From Acanthopleura granulata (lineage: Eukaryota > Mollusca > Polyplacophora > Chitonida > Chitonidae), in contig JABBOT010000080.1 in the NCBI GenBank assembly GCA_016165875.1, positions 20,284,141 to 20,348,140 of the forward strand: a stretch of 64,000 bases of DNA, read 5' to 3'. This document shows, piece by piece, positions 34,471-45,809 of the stretch. Every line of letters starts with the position of its first letter. The stretch's first letter is position 1. The notes below the pieces were generated by a model. It had not been told where the DNA came from. It was given only the letters and a program-made list of their open reading frames with translations, and searched no databases. The position numbers were made by a program, and so were the translations under genes.

Positions 34471-35859
34471 TGGCGGTCCTATGTGATGCACATATTGAAC
34501 AGATAATGAACTTAAATCCATTGTATTTTTGTAGGTGATCCAGAGGAAACTATTACGCATTTTCTTTTTTGTGACTGGGAATTGTGATTGAACACACTCG
34601 TTTTCTCCAGAATGTCAGATTGAAGCATAAAAGCTGCTTCTAGTCCTGACAGTGAATGTTATAGAGAATCCAATGGATTCCATTCTTCTTTATTCAGAAG
34701 TATTCTTACTCCATATTCATAATTTATCACTTAGAATTAATTTGATGTTCCTATATGAATGTATATCAATTTGTCTTTGTAGAGAATTCCCTGTATATCT
34801 CATTTTCGTGCACTTCTTAGTATATACAAATTAGTACATTAAATTGTACAATTAACACCTCTGCAAGGTATAATGCATTTAATGTCAATTGGATTAGGTT
34901 AAAGGCCACTACGATTCAAATTGTCTAAAGTACATCATGTAACGAATTTTTTGAATCTTCCCTGAGTGATTCGATGCGCCCTGCATTTCATGCATCTCGT
35001 TTAGGTAACTTAATGTTTTTTATTCCTCTCGTCTGGGAAGTGTGATATTATCGTATGTATCTTATCGAGATAGACATGTTTTCTATGTGCGCTGGGTTAG
35101 GTAAGAATGGTACAGAAAGTATCTTGTACCGAATGTGCCTCGATCACACAACACATGTACGACAGAATCTATTAAAGCCTGAGCCCGACATTCGTATACC
35201 ACTCGTAAAAGGTGGTTCCAAGTCGATGTTCCCAAGTATTGTCGTACCTAGCAGTTTCATGTATTCCGAACATGTTACCAGGTAAGCCACAGTGCCCTCT
35301 TTCAGGTCCCCCTCGATAGTGTTTCTTTGCAAGCTTTCATGTCACTAGAGAAAATACTAGAGGTTATTACAAAGGCTGTGTTGTTTCTGTTATTTGGTAG
35401 TCAGAGATTGTAAGTAGATGAAGTGGTTTAAAACATAACTCTAGGGGAAACAAATATGCAAATTATTGCAAAGCACACTTTTCTTACTTGCATGAAAAAT
35501 ACTTACATATATTTGTGTTGAACAAATACATTTATCTCAGCCGAGCTTTGATTGCAACTCTTCACAAAAGCATCATATTGGCGTAATAAACATGGCAGCT
35601 AAATTTTTGTTCTCACGTTATATACAGTTAGATACAACTACATGTATGACAAGTATGAAAGAGATTGTCAGAGACATTATACGCTCTGTATTTGTATGCC
35701 AAGCATGACATTATGCTCATCTTAGAATTAAAGAATCTTACAATGAAACCGCTTTATTACAGTTTTTTTTAAAAATTGCTTCATTTAAAAGTTACAAATT
35801 TGAAAAGAAGAAATTACATACGCATCTCGCCAAGTCAACTCAAAGCGAGTAAGCCTATG
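34471..35859. other. Non-coding sequence with one candidate exon
   Basis: Apart from the frame at 35055-35281, nothing recognisable. AT-rich. Confidence 0.3.
35055..35281 (+). CDS. Candidate exon, product unknown
   Basis: An open frame of 75 codons ending in ...SSFMYSEHVTR, cut exactly where CCAG is followed by GTAAGC at 35282, a near-ideal 5' splice site. A pyrimidine-rich stretch ending in AG lies upstream (about 35010-35040), so a true exon could be 35041-35281. Residues 27-65 (VRQNLLKPEPDIRIPLVKGG and MFPSIVVPSSFMY) look like globular protein. I cannot assign a family. Codon evidence is weak at this length. Confidence 0.22.
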
Positions 35860-36720
35860 CCCTTGGATTAAGTGCCAGGGGTCTTACGTAGCATTAAGCA
35901 AGTTGGCTTCATATCTCATGTACGAAGACTACTAATTCTAATGTAATTCGGTGGCTGTCGGCTTGAACTTCCTCCTACCACTTGTAAGGTTGATGTGTAT
36001 TTTTCAAAAAGGCCAGTTACCTGGAATACGCAAAACGAATGTTTCCATGGTAATGGATTATGTAATGATTCTCTTAACGCAAATACACAAAATGATTCAG
36101 AAATCAACAGATTTTTTGATCGAATTTCTACAACCACTTAATGAGCTGTCATGCCGCAAAAAAATTGATCTTGTTTTGCTGACTCAGGACACGTACATGT
36201 ACTAATGTCCAGGTATTTTCCCAGCGCCTCGTTTATCAGGGGGGGCAAGTGTAAGTTATGGCGTTGAATTTGAAGCATTGGAAACAGCTAAAATCGTGAA
36301 GGTGTCGTTTTTATTAAACACTTGGGACATCACATAACACAGGAAGAAGAAGATGCGAGATCTGTGAAACTTAAAATAGGCCAGGTTTATTCTCTCAGTG
36401 CTTGCCTTCAGGATTGGCTTGCCCTACACATGGTATGCTTGAAAACAGACCTTAAAATCTTATCAATAAAATGTAGTCACGAATGATTGGCGAGTCAGAG
36501 CGAATCCAGACATGCCATCGATATAAGGGTGCGTGGAAATCTGCCCTCCAACTAAAGTGATTCAACAAAACATTCCATCAAGGGATATAAAATCATCAGA
36601 AACCACTAAACGTCGAGTTTTGAGAACAAATAACATAATACAAACGCTAAAAATCTATTTCAGACAAAGCCGATTTTTCAACCCCTTCAGTACGTCATAC
36701 AAATCAGCTGTAATATGACC
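35860..36720 (+). repeat. Composite repeat, partial copy C (R2 part)
   Basis: From CTATGCCCTTGGATTAAGTG through AAAACGAATGTTTCCATGG, ATGATTCTCTTAACGCAAAT, CCACTTAATGAGCTGTCATG and ACACTTGGGACATCACATAA, the order matches 44215-44830 and 46205-46820. Divergence is greater than between copies A and B. Confidence 0.72.
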
Positions 36721-36785
36721 TATTGGGAAGCTTCTGGGTCATTGCACTGCGCTAGCGCGCTAACCGATTAAGCCCCGGAGACCCC
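36721..36785 (-). mobile_element. SINE head fragment (type I)
   Basis: The reverse complement gives GGGGCTTAATCGGTTAGCGC and GCGCAGTGCAATGACCCAG. Only the tRNA-like head is present. The core and tail are absent, which is unusual, since LINE-driven insertion normally loses the 5' end, not the 3' end. Confidence 0.7.
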
Positions 36786-37330
36786 GGAGGAGATGACGTT
36801 GGTATTGTCTTGTATGGCCATTATTAAAATAAATCTGTCACTGTCATGGTATATGTAATGCTTTCTCAAAGCAATTACCCAGTCAAGCCAGTGGTGGTGG
36901 CTTTTGACTTTACCTATTGCCGCATTTCCAGGAAGCTGTCTTCATGTCCTTCGTGGGGCCCTAGCTTGTAACAGCTGTGGTAACCGAGAGACTGTGCGGC
37001 TGTTTACCTGGATGTGCTTGATAATAAATATTGCAACTTGGAACGGAACACTACGCTTCGAATTATTGCATAGAATTAACAGGAATTTGCATTCTTAAGG
37101 ACTAACCGCCGTCCATTTAGGCTCTCTAGCGTGCAGTCAGCTGCATTGCGCTCTGTTCATATTCGTACGCGAGAGCGTGGGTTTATGCAAGGGGAAATTC
37201 ACGTTAGGGTTTTGTAGTCTTTTGTTCATTTCTGCATTTACGATGACGCATTACTCATGCTGAGCAAGAGAACGATAGTCAAGACAGCGTGTGACTGAAT
37301 CGCCATTATTTTTCTAAGATATCGTTGTTT
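36786..37330 (+). repeat. Composite repeat, copy C continued (R3 and end of R1)
   Basis: AAAATAAATCTGTCACTGTC and ATGGTATATG match 45085-45115. CAGGAAGCTGTCTTCATGTC with GCTTGTAACAGCTGTGG matches 45188-45245 and 47165-47220. ACGCGAGAGCGTGGGTTTATG at about 37168 matches 47595-47615. Confidence 0.65.
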
Positions 37331-38790
37331 GAAGTGTTCCTCATAAAATGCTCAGTGGAGTTTTAAGAAATGTGGCGGATGTCTGGAAAAAAATGGAGAT
37401 GTGTGTGAGGTATGGTACGGCTTACTACACTCATATGCAATGTTATATTCCTCAAAAGTGATGGATGGTTTCATCCAGAAATGCATTTAATTTACTACTG
37501 ATGATCAAAGGAATATACGCCACCTTCATGTTTCCAGAGTATCACTATAAATTTTTATTTTCTCTTCGGCAGGCCTGCACTGAATTTACGAATCTTGCCC
37601 AGGAAGTTCTAGGGAATTCTTACGATTTTATGCTTCTGAAGTATACGCAGTTTTTATTCATGAAAAATGACATGGAATTCATTTGTCTTTTTCTGAGTTT
37701 CCAGGCAATGATGACCTACCGGAACACATTGGCATATTTCACCAGCGGCCGTCATTACGGATCTTGAACACGCAAACGCACACAATTAGACAAGCATTTG
37801 CATCTCATTTTAGACCGGACACATTCAATGACATCAGTCGCGCCGGGGGGGGGGGGGGGGTTGGCTTTACATCGACTCTGCCGCTCCTGTTTGTCTTTTT
37901 CGACTCGTACAGGTCATAGTCTTTGTCTTCCTGTGAGCATGGCGATATTGAAGCCGAAATATTTGTACTGAAACGTCACAACAACTAACAATATATATAT
38001 ATATATATATACACTGACACCTTACAGATATAAATTTGACTTATCACTTCAGTCTGAGTATCTATCGAGTAACTTTTTGTTGCCCCTGCAAATGAAGCCG
38101 ATATGAACCCATGACCCAGCGAGTGAGGTTTACTTGTATGACTACTTCGACCGGCTATGCTGAAGTAGCACGATGGCCGTTGTTCGAGCAAAAGCGATTT
38201 GACAAATGGTGTGTTGTTACAGAGAGTGTCGTGTGATTCTTTCAAGTACAGGTATTGGATATTTGTGATCGAAATTCTATATGCTCGTAGTAAGCTGTTG
38301 AGCCACAAGAAATACCGTCATCCATGATGTTCTTTGTGAATTTCTGTGAAACAGCATATCGGATTCCCTTTGCTTTCTAGGAAGCTGAGCTTTTTATCCC
38401 GAATACATGTATACGAATCAATCTACAGTAATCGCTGGTCACAGACACTTCATGAGTGTAAAAAATGTATAGCTTGTAAAAATTTCAGCCCTATGTCAAG
38501 GCTGTGTACATAGATCACGTTATACTGACATATTTATTAAACAGAATGATCATTTGTGGGGGGGGGGGTTAAAATTTCATTACGTACATTGAATAAGCAC
38601 ACAGTGATTTATCACACTCTCGGTTACATGTTTAAAGATTTATTATATCCATACATTTTACCATTTTTTTTATAAAATCACATAACACAGTGATGTATAA
38701 TACTAATAAAACTAGAAGACAATATGTACAAAATAGCCCAATTCGTTTATCAACTCCACTAAACTGAAAGTGAAACCTTGGTCACTAGTT
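37331..38790. other. Non-coding sequence with simple repeats
   Basis: Contains a 16-base poly-G (37845-37860), a TA run (37991-38011) and an 11-base poly-G (38558-38568). The block CAATGATGACCTACCGGAAC and ACATTGGCATATTTCACCAG near 37708 is echoed at 49312-49352. No coding exon recognised. Confidence 0.4.
37845..37860. repeat. Poly-G run
   Basis: Sixteen consecutive G. Its true length is uncertain in sequencing. A second run lies at 38558-38568. Confidence 0.85.
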
Positions 38791-38976
38791 CCTATGTCAG
38801 CGGTGTTAGTTTTGTCGTGATCTAAGCCAGACTAATGAACTCTACCTTAATCTGGCCGCTAGAGGGCAGTCTGATGCTCCCGGCACTTTTGATGGAAGTG
38901 TGACGTTCGTCTGCATTTCAACACTCAACATTTTTGCCTGTAGATATTGACCCAAGTGCATTTGTTTTCTCCATGC

Positions 38977-38988
38977 CAGTGGTGTAAC
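38977..38988 (+). promoter_or_regulatory. Repeated 12-bp flank motif, copy 1
   Basis: CAGTGGTGTAAC. First of four copies of CAGTGGTGTWAC bracketing the decayed gene at 39.2-41.9 kb. A weaker version, CAGCGGTGTTAG, lies at 38798-38809. Confidence 0.6.
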
Positions 38989-39129
38989 GTTGCTATAAAA
39001 CAAAAAAGTGTTTAGTTTCTAGAAGTTTCCATGCTGTTAAATTGAATTATCCGTGTATAAGGTAAGTTGATCATCAGTTTGGAGATCAAGACATTATGGT
39101 GCAGTAATCATTCATTTTTTTGAAAACGT

Positions 39130-39179
39130 CAGTGGTGTTACCAGTCGGTAGTGTTACCTTACCTTAAGTAACACCAGTG
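39130..39179 (+). promoter_or_regulatory. Repeated flank motif, copy 2, with an inverted partner
   Basis: CAGTGGTGTTAC at 39130-39141 is followed by TAGTGTTACC and then GTAACACCAGTG (39168-39179) in the opposite sense. The GTGTTAC/GTAACAC arms could pair as a small hairpin. Confidence 0.6.
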
Positions 39180-39229
39180 ATATTTTCAGAATAATGGGTT
39201 AAAACTTTTTTTATCATATAGGGTAAATT

Positions 39230-41890
39230 ATGGCACGAACCAGCCACGTAAAGAAACAGCGTCTTTACCGCAGCGAAAGGAACTGTATCTCCTTAAAAAA
39301 GGCAAAAAGTATAAAACTGACAAAGAACTGGGAAAACGAAAGGGATTGTGAACAAAGCACCGAGAGAACAGAGTTCGCAGAGGCAAATCTGGCGAACCCA
39401 ACAACAGCAGAGTCGCAATCGTAAGAAGTCGTAATCGTAATTTAACGCCCCTCCCTCCCCGGATGGAGTTAATGTGGACTCACAAAGGTGATGTAAAATT
39501 ATAGTTTTGTTGTATAGAAGTAGGAATAAAGACAAACTTACTAAAGTGGTGCAGTTCTTCCAGGAACATATTATATATACTGGCCTATATAAAACGTATT
39601 TATTTTTTATTTGATTCATGTTTTACGGCACACTCAAGCATGTTTTCGCTCATGCAAAGGCGCCTAGCATTATGGTGGGAGGAAACCGGACGGAGCCTGG
39701 GGGAACCTACGACCATCCGCAGGGTTCTGGCAGACCTTGCCTCATACATGTGCGACCGAAGAGGAAGCAAGCATAAGACGGACACGAACTCACAGCCACC
39801 GCAGTGGCTAGAGGCTCCTGAGAAAATGTACAAAATATATTACACGTGTAAATAAAGCCAATTAATACACACACATACATATACTGCTATTTTTGGTTTG
39901 AAAAAATATATGAAATGCAGATGAATATGATCAGCTTTATAAATACATTTAACTTTCATCAATTCAGACGGAAGCGTGAGGGTAGAAGCACCGAAAAACA
40001 AATCCAAGCTCTACAGAGACAATGAGAAACAAAGGGACACGGCGGGAAAAGAAAGGCGTCAGTTCAATAAATTAAGGTAGCGATTTAACAGACTTAAAAG
40101 ACCTTCGAGCCAATCTATTGTGCAGACCCCCAGGACGAGATCAGGAAACACCTGCGCCATATCTACAGACGTTGTAAAAATGTCAGAAGGACACTAACCT
40201 TCCATCATGTCATATGTACTGGTCGTGCGGCACTGGTTTGCACAAAGACATACAAATTTCTGTCTCCGCGATGATGTTAGTCGTGTTGTCGCTGGAAAGA
40301 AAACACTGTAAGGTTTAAGAAAGTGAAGAAACAGCCACGCCGCGTGCTTCACAGTTTTGAAAACTTGCACTTGAAGTTTCTGTCGGAAAGTTCTACCCGT
40401 CTTTCTTACTCATTCTTCACAAGAAGGAAGCCTTTCTGGGTGGTCATGACTACTGAGCCGGACAGAGATACATGCTTATGCATGATCCATGAAAACAAGC
40501 AATTTACGGTAGGCAAACTGTACACCTTGAACACTGACACAAAAAGACGCCAATTGTGGTATGCAGCACAAATTCAAAAGATTGTGCGTGCCACAACTGC
40601 GATGAATGTAAACTTGCAGCACACCCCATGATAGAGCAACCAAGCAACAAAGCGGCCAATGTGACACAATGGCAACGACAAAAGAAACAGCGAAAATCAA
40701 AGAACTGAGAGGAGTTGGAAGAAGCTGTTGTTACCATTAAGGCTGTCATAGAAACCCTATATGGTTACCTTGTACAGAAATTCCAGTCGAAAATTAACTG
40801 TTAGAAAAAGCATCTGTAGAACCTAAGACGATAATTTCTCATATATCAGAATGTACGCCAGAGGCTTCAAGCAAATGAGTGCCTTCTCCATGTTGATTTC
40901 AGCTAAAATTATCAATTTCGGTATGGGACGGAAATCCAGTCGGTGCATCAGCATGCGTGTCTACATACAGGGGTGATGTACCTTTCAGCATCACAGGAAG
41001 CTATACCATTCGGCACAATCTCAGAATCAACTCGAAATCACCCAGTTGTAGTTTGGGCACACTTGGATCTAATACATGGACTCGACAGAAAAACCCTTCG
41101 ATTGACACACTACACCTTTTAGCGACAGCCCCTCAACCCAGTATCGTCAAAAAGCTAACCTTTATTCGCTGTCTACAGAATCGTTCGAAAACAGTTCCAA
41201 GAAACTGTCTTTCCCCAGATGTAGTCGTAGGCTTGCTTAAACTTCAGATCGTTTGACACATCAAGGTGCTGACTTCCAACAGTAATATTCAATTGTTTTT
41301 TGTTGGAAGTGAAGGTGTGAAACAAAAACCGAAAAGTTAGCAGGAGTGGGTAACCTTAATGCAGTTAAAAGCACGATACAATTGCACGAAGTGGTGTGCT
41401 TGCAAAAGTGTTCCTTGCCCGTAAGTTCCAGGGTGTTCCGGATTGCCTATGCTTTGGATTGAGGACTGAACATGTACATGCAGGTGTCTTGAAATATGGT
41501 CCTCGACGCGATGAGCAGGAAAGTGAGCAACACCAGGAAGTTCTTGACGTGAGTGATGAAGAACAGACGGAAATCAACGACGGCGTGCCCAGTAGAAAGC
41601 CATCGGAAAATGCTCCTGGTATAGTAGTAATTTCACCAAATTCGTCTTACAACGTCCAGAAGCTATTTCTGTAGAGCGAGTGGGAGATTGGTGTGTAGTA
41701 GAATACGACGGTGTGACATTCCCAGGTCGTATAGTCGCTGTCGAGAATGACGATATACTAATGCAATGCATGCATAAAAGCAGGGATTAACCATTTCTTT
41801 TGGCCCCTTCATCCCGACATACATAGGTAGACAGATGAACAAATTCTGTCCTTCACACTAGAACCAACCAAAGCTAACAGACTTTTCTTT
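39230..41890 (+). pseudogene. Decayed gene of an uncharacterised, probably transposon-encoded family
   Basis: Seen, in changing frames: MARTSHVKKQRLYR at the ATG (39230), like the Arg/Lys-rich N terminus of the family; CLRDDVSRVVAGKKT near 40262; RRVLHSFENLHLKFLSES, RLSYSFFTRRKPFWVV and DRDTCLCMIHENKQF at 40340-40510; ECLLHVDFS then a stop then NYQFRYGTEIQSVH near 40880; LHTGVMYLSASQEAIPFGTI near 40965; HPVVVWAHLDLI near 41040; FSDSPSTQYRQKANLYSLST near 41119; a Glu-rich acidic stretch at 41480-41620; and DWCVVEYDGVTFPGRIVAVE near 41683, a Tudor/chromo-barrel-like end. Known: proteins with these motifs recur as multi-copy 'uncharacterized' genes in invertebrates and fish. The conserved Asp in HVDFSENY and FSDxPxTQY suggest an RNase-H-fold nuclease, which is my inference. 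Many stops and frameshifts, and a SINE at 39607, so inactive. Confidence 0.68.
39607..39822 (-). mobile_element. SINE inserted inside the decayed gene
   Basis: Minus strand: GAGCCTCTAGCCACTGCGG near the head, core TGCTTCCTCTTCGGTCGC, then GGTTTCCTCCCACCATAATG, and end TTGAGTGTGCCGTAAAACATG with tail AATCAAATAAAA. The extreme head is missing. It lies between the N-terminal piece (to 39424) and the next recognisable coding block (from about 39965). Confidence 0.85.
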
Positions 41891-42142
41891 TTACCCCATA
41901 ACCCTCATTGTTTTGACACCTTCATGAGTGTAAAGAGACAATATCATGGCGCAATCACGCAAACAACATGTATCATGTAGATGCAGTATGGGTACATTTA
42001 TACCGTACACCTATAGAAATCCAGTTACATCAGGGACTGGGATCTTTGAGATACGAGTATCACTGTCGATCATTTAGTCAGGATATTTTAATGGACCTCG
42101 ATATGTAGACCTTTGCTTGGAAAAGAGTTGCATACCAGAACT

Positions 42143-42192
42143 CAGTGGTGTTACTTTTGTCAATGACGTTAAGTATTTGTCAGTGGTGTAAC
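42143..42192 (+). promoter_or_regulatory. Repeated flank motif, copies 3 and 4
   Basis: CAGTGGTGTTAC at 42143-42154 and CAGTGGTGTAAC at 42181-42192, in the same orientation as the two upstream copies. A weaker reverse version, ATAACACCACCG, lies at 42487. Confidence 0.6.
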
Positions 42193-43359
42193 CAGCCGTG
42201 TTTTTAGCATCAGAAGAAAACCTTTTATGGAATCATATTTTATTTCAAAAACCCTCTTCCATGTTCGTCAGTTTACCCCTATATGGCATTTCGTAACGTT
42301 TTCTTTCAATTTGAATAAAATTAATCGGCTAAACCTACAACAGCCTACTTTCAACTTATGGTCACAGCAGGTATCTTACAGGATAGCTGCCATTCTTTAT
42401 TAATATTTGACAGGAAAGAATGTGTTTTGTGATGTAACATTTAAGTTACCTAGTGCAGGATTTTCCGTATGGTAAGGTACTTGTCCATAACACCACCGAC
42501 ATGACATGAGCAGTGGGCTCTGTTTGCAAACACCACCTACAATTGTCGCTTTACATGCCTGAGCTCCAATTACTTTAAAACATTACTCCAAGAATATCAC
42601 TTAAATACAGTTAACAACACAAACATTATTCTTTTCAGGGCCGCTTGGTTGCCAAATGAGTTGAAGGAGGTGATAATTACTTTAGAATGAATTATATGTT
42701 TTGTGGTCAAGTATTATGTAACATCCATGTATCTATGCATTCCAAGGTAAGTTGTTTGACCCACTTTCAATAGACCTGGCGATACACCAGCGGTTTCGCA
42801 CAAAACCTCTGGTACCGCAAAACCTTGGTGTAATATTAAAGAACATGTTTCCCTATACAATACTGCTTTTGTTCAGATCTTTATTTCAATGATGACTAAC
42901 TATGTTTTATGGTATTAAAGATTTGGCTAACGTGTAATTCCTGTCATTTCCCGTATGTGTATTCAGGTAGCGTTTGCTATAATACATCTGCCACTGTTCT
43001 GGTTTACAATCTCCTGCACTGGAGTAATTGCTGTGCACAATCGTGGCATTATTTGCCAGTTAGCAAAGCGTTGATATCAGCTCGAGAAGGGTAAAATCTA
43101 GATAGTCTGGATAGTGTGATCGTTTCAGTCTATCTTTCCAGCATGTAAAATATTGAGCCGTGAGAGAGGATCGAAGTCACGGCATCTGCCTGTCTCCTTA
43201 TCCATGTACGTTGTTAATGGCCTTGCTGAGTGGTGTACGTTCATCTGGTGTCGCAGATTCACTGTCGTGATGCTTCCTCTTATATAAGTATTCTAGTACG
43301 TATAAATATTGCAATATCGCATGGAACACAAGGCTTTAGAAATACAATTACTTGGTGAG
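42193..43359. other. Anonymous non-coding sequence
   Basis: No coding exon recognised. A tRNA-B-box-like string (GGATCGAAGTCACGGC) lies near 43168. Confidence 0.3.
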
Positions 43360-45775
43360 TTCTCTGATATTTTAATCCTAAAAATCGTTACTTTTATGAT
43401 CGCATAAAGTAACCTCTTACCTGGTCATCATTTATGTATTTAAGGATAATATCGTATTCAGCTACAGTGCTGCAATAAACCTGTCACAAAATTCTTGTTT
43501 GACATTTTTACGTGGTTTATCCTCAGCATCTGTTTATGATTATGCGGAATTTCAAAGATTTGATTTGGTTTAGTAATAATTCTTACCCCATAAAGTCTCC
43601 AGCATGAAAACGCCAATTTATCACGCCACGGTTTGCCCTGTTCGAGAGTGGAAGTGTTATTACGGTAGGGCGCTTGTCCCTTGCGGGTTTTGACATCATG
43701 ACCATTTATGGCCTGCATGGCATCCATTTTATATTACAGACAAGGTAGTGTGAGAATACTTAAAGCACTGTGTTCTGTTCATACTAGATAAGAAAATGTC
43801 AAAACTGCTTGTCTATAGTTTCCAGTAGAAAGGAGTATTTTTCTTCAGGAAATGTGTCGAAATGCCATTGAAGTTTCGAGGACTGTCAGAAATAAGATAA
43901 ACTGTATGTTCAAGAGATGCGGATAGAATCTGCGGTTTTTCCCACCTAGCGCAAATTCTAGTTAGTCCGTTGGGTTTCATGCTTCTTGTCCACACAGTCT
44001 GAAATAATCCGCAATTTTTATTGATGAATTCTGACATGAAATCCATTTGTCCCTTGAGGATAATCAGCTGAGAGCCATACGTGGGTTTAGTCCCTAATCT
44101 GATGGGATCACTGTGTCTGTCTAGATGATCCTCTGGAATTCACGTATCACTTTCATATACATTTTGACAAATTAGTGCGTCTGTATATAAATATCGCCCA
44201 CACGAGTACTTAGCTTATGCCCTTGTCTTGAGCACCAGGCGAGTTAGCACTACGACTTCTCATTTTGCTATCATTTGATGGCTCTTGCTTGAACTTCTCT
44301 CCCGAATATGCATGATTAATACGATGTGTTGACGAATACTCGGAAAACGAATGTTTCTAGGGTAAAGGCGAGTACCTATTACGACGATTATGTGATGATT
44401 CTATTAGCGGAAATACACAGAATGGCTTACAACATCAAAGATTTCTGACAGACTTTCTTTAGCCACTTAATGCGCTATCACACCGCGAAAAAGATAGATC
44501 ATCTTGCAAGACACATGTGTCCAGGAATGTCAAAGCATTTTTTTTGCCATACAATATTTTACTGGAGGACCAAGTGTCGTTCATGTAGGTGCCATTGAAG
44601 TATTGGGAATAGTTCAAATTTTTACGGAAGCGACATGTATTATACACTTGGGAAATCCCTTAAAACAAGGAGAATAAGACGGCAGATTTGTGAAAATTAA
44701 AGGAGTCCAGATTTAAACCATCAGAACTTGCTAACAGAACTAGCTTGTTGTACACAACATAGATCTGAAAGCATTCCGTGTGAAATGTTCTCTTTAAAAT
44801 ATCGTAAAGAATAGTTAATGAGTCTCATTAAATCCAAAACTTCCATCGACGTGTTTAAATACAATACTTAAATAAGTTATATAAAATCAATTTAATATGA
44901 AAAGTCCCAGCAAATGTCTCCTGATGTTTCTTTTTGATTGCAGAGAACAAAACACAAACACCTGAAACCTTTCAGGAGACAAACCCCTTGGGTTTTTCAC
45001 GAGTCACACGAATCTGTTGTAATGTTATGTACAGAGGCCATCGATACCCAGATAACACTGGCATTGTTTGTGTTGCCATTGTTAAAATACATTTCTAATT
45101 GTTATGGTATATGCCACACTTGCTCTAATCCAATCTGTGTACCCAGCGTCTTTTGACAGGTGAAAACTGTTACTTTCAAGGCATTTCCAGGAAGCTATCT
45201 TCTTCGTCCTTTACATGGCCCAAGCTTGTAGCAGGTGTCGTGGCTGTGGCACAGTCACAGGCTCCTCCCGCCAAAGTTCTCACCATAGTTCTCCAATGTG
45301 ATGAGGCCAACATATAGAGGTGTTGTAGTCTGTTCACAATTATTCGAGTTATCGATGTGTGCGGATTGTATTTGGGCTTGAATGAAAGGAGACCTTGCAG
45401 ACATAACCCCCCCCCTTAAAATTGTAGATGGGTTTTCATAGAACTTGACAGATGTGAATTATCTTTCCAGCTATCTTCGTACGATCTTGACAGCAGAACG
45501 CTTGAATTAGGTTCTTTACCCGTTGTTAGGTAACTTTGCAGATGTCTTTTGGGCAATATGTACATGTGCTTGAGGTTTTGTTTTTGTCTATTTTTGTCCG
45601 TTTGTCCATTCCATTTCACAAATGACTGCCGTCTGAAAGAATTTGAATGCACTTGACCCAAAGTTCTTAGTGAGTTTTTTTGGCAATTTGGCAAGTGTTT
45701 TTAAGATTGTATAAAAGTGTGTGTGAGCGTTTTAGTATTCTTGCTAGTAATAGCTTACCATAGTGCTAAATCAGT
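43360..45775 (+). repeat. Large composite non-coding repeat, copy A
   Basis: Order: R1 (43360-43740), R2 (43800-45160), R3 (45160-45280, GCTTGTAGCAGGTGTCG), then a Pyr/T-rich block R4 (45300-45775, with CCAACATATAGAGGTGTTG and CGGATTGTATTTGGGCTTG). R2 to R3 repeat at a fixed offset of about 1990-2010 bp in copy B; R1 and R4 also recur in copy B but at larger offsets. Small indels separate the copies. There is no conserved reading frame, and terminal inverted repeats were not found by eye. It could be a non-autonomous DNA element, a Helitron derivative or a segmental duplication. Confidence 0.82.
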
Positions 45776-45809
45776 GATTTCTGTTTACTGGATAATAAAA
45801 TGGTACTTA

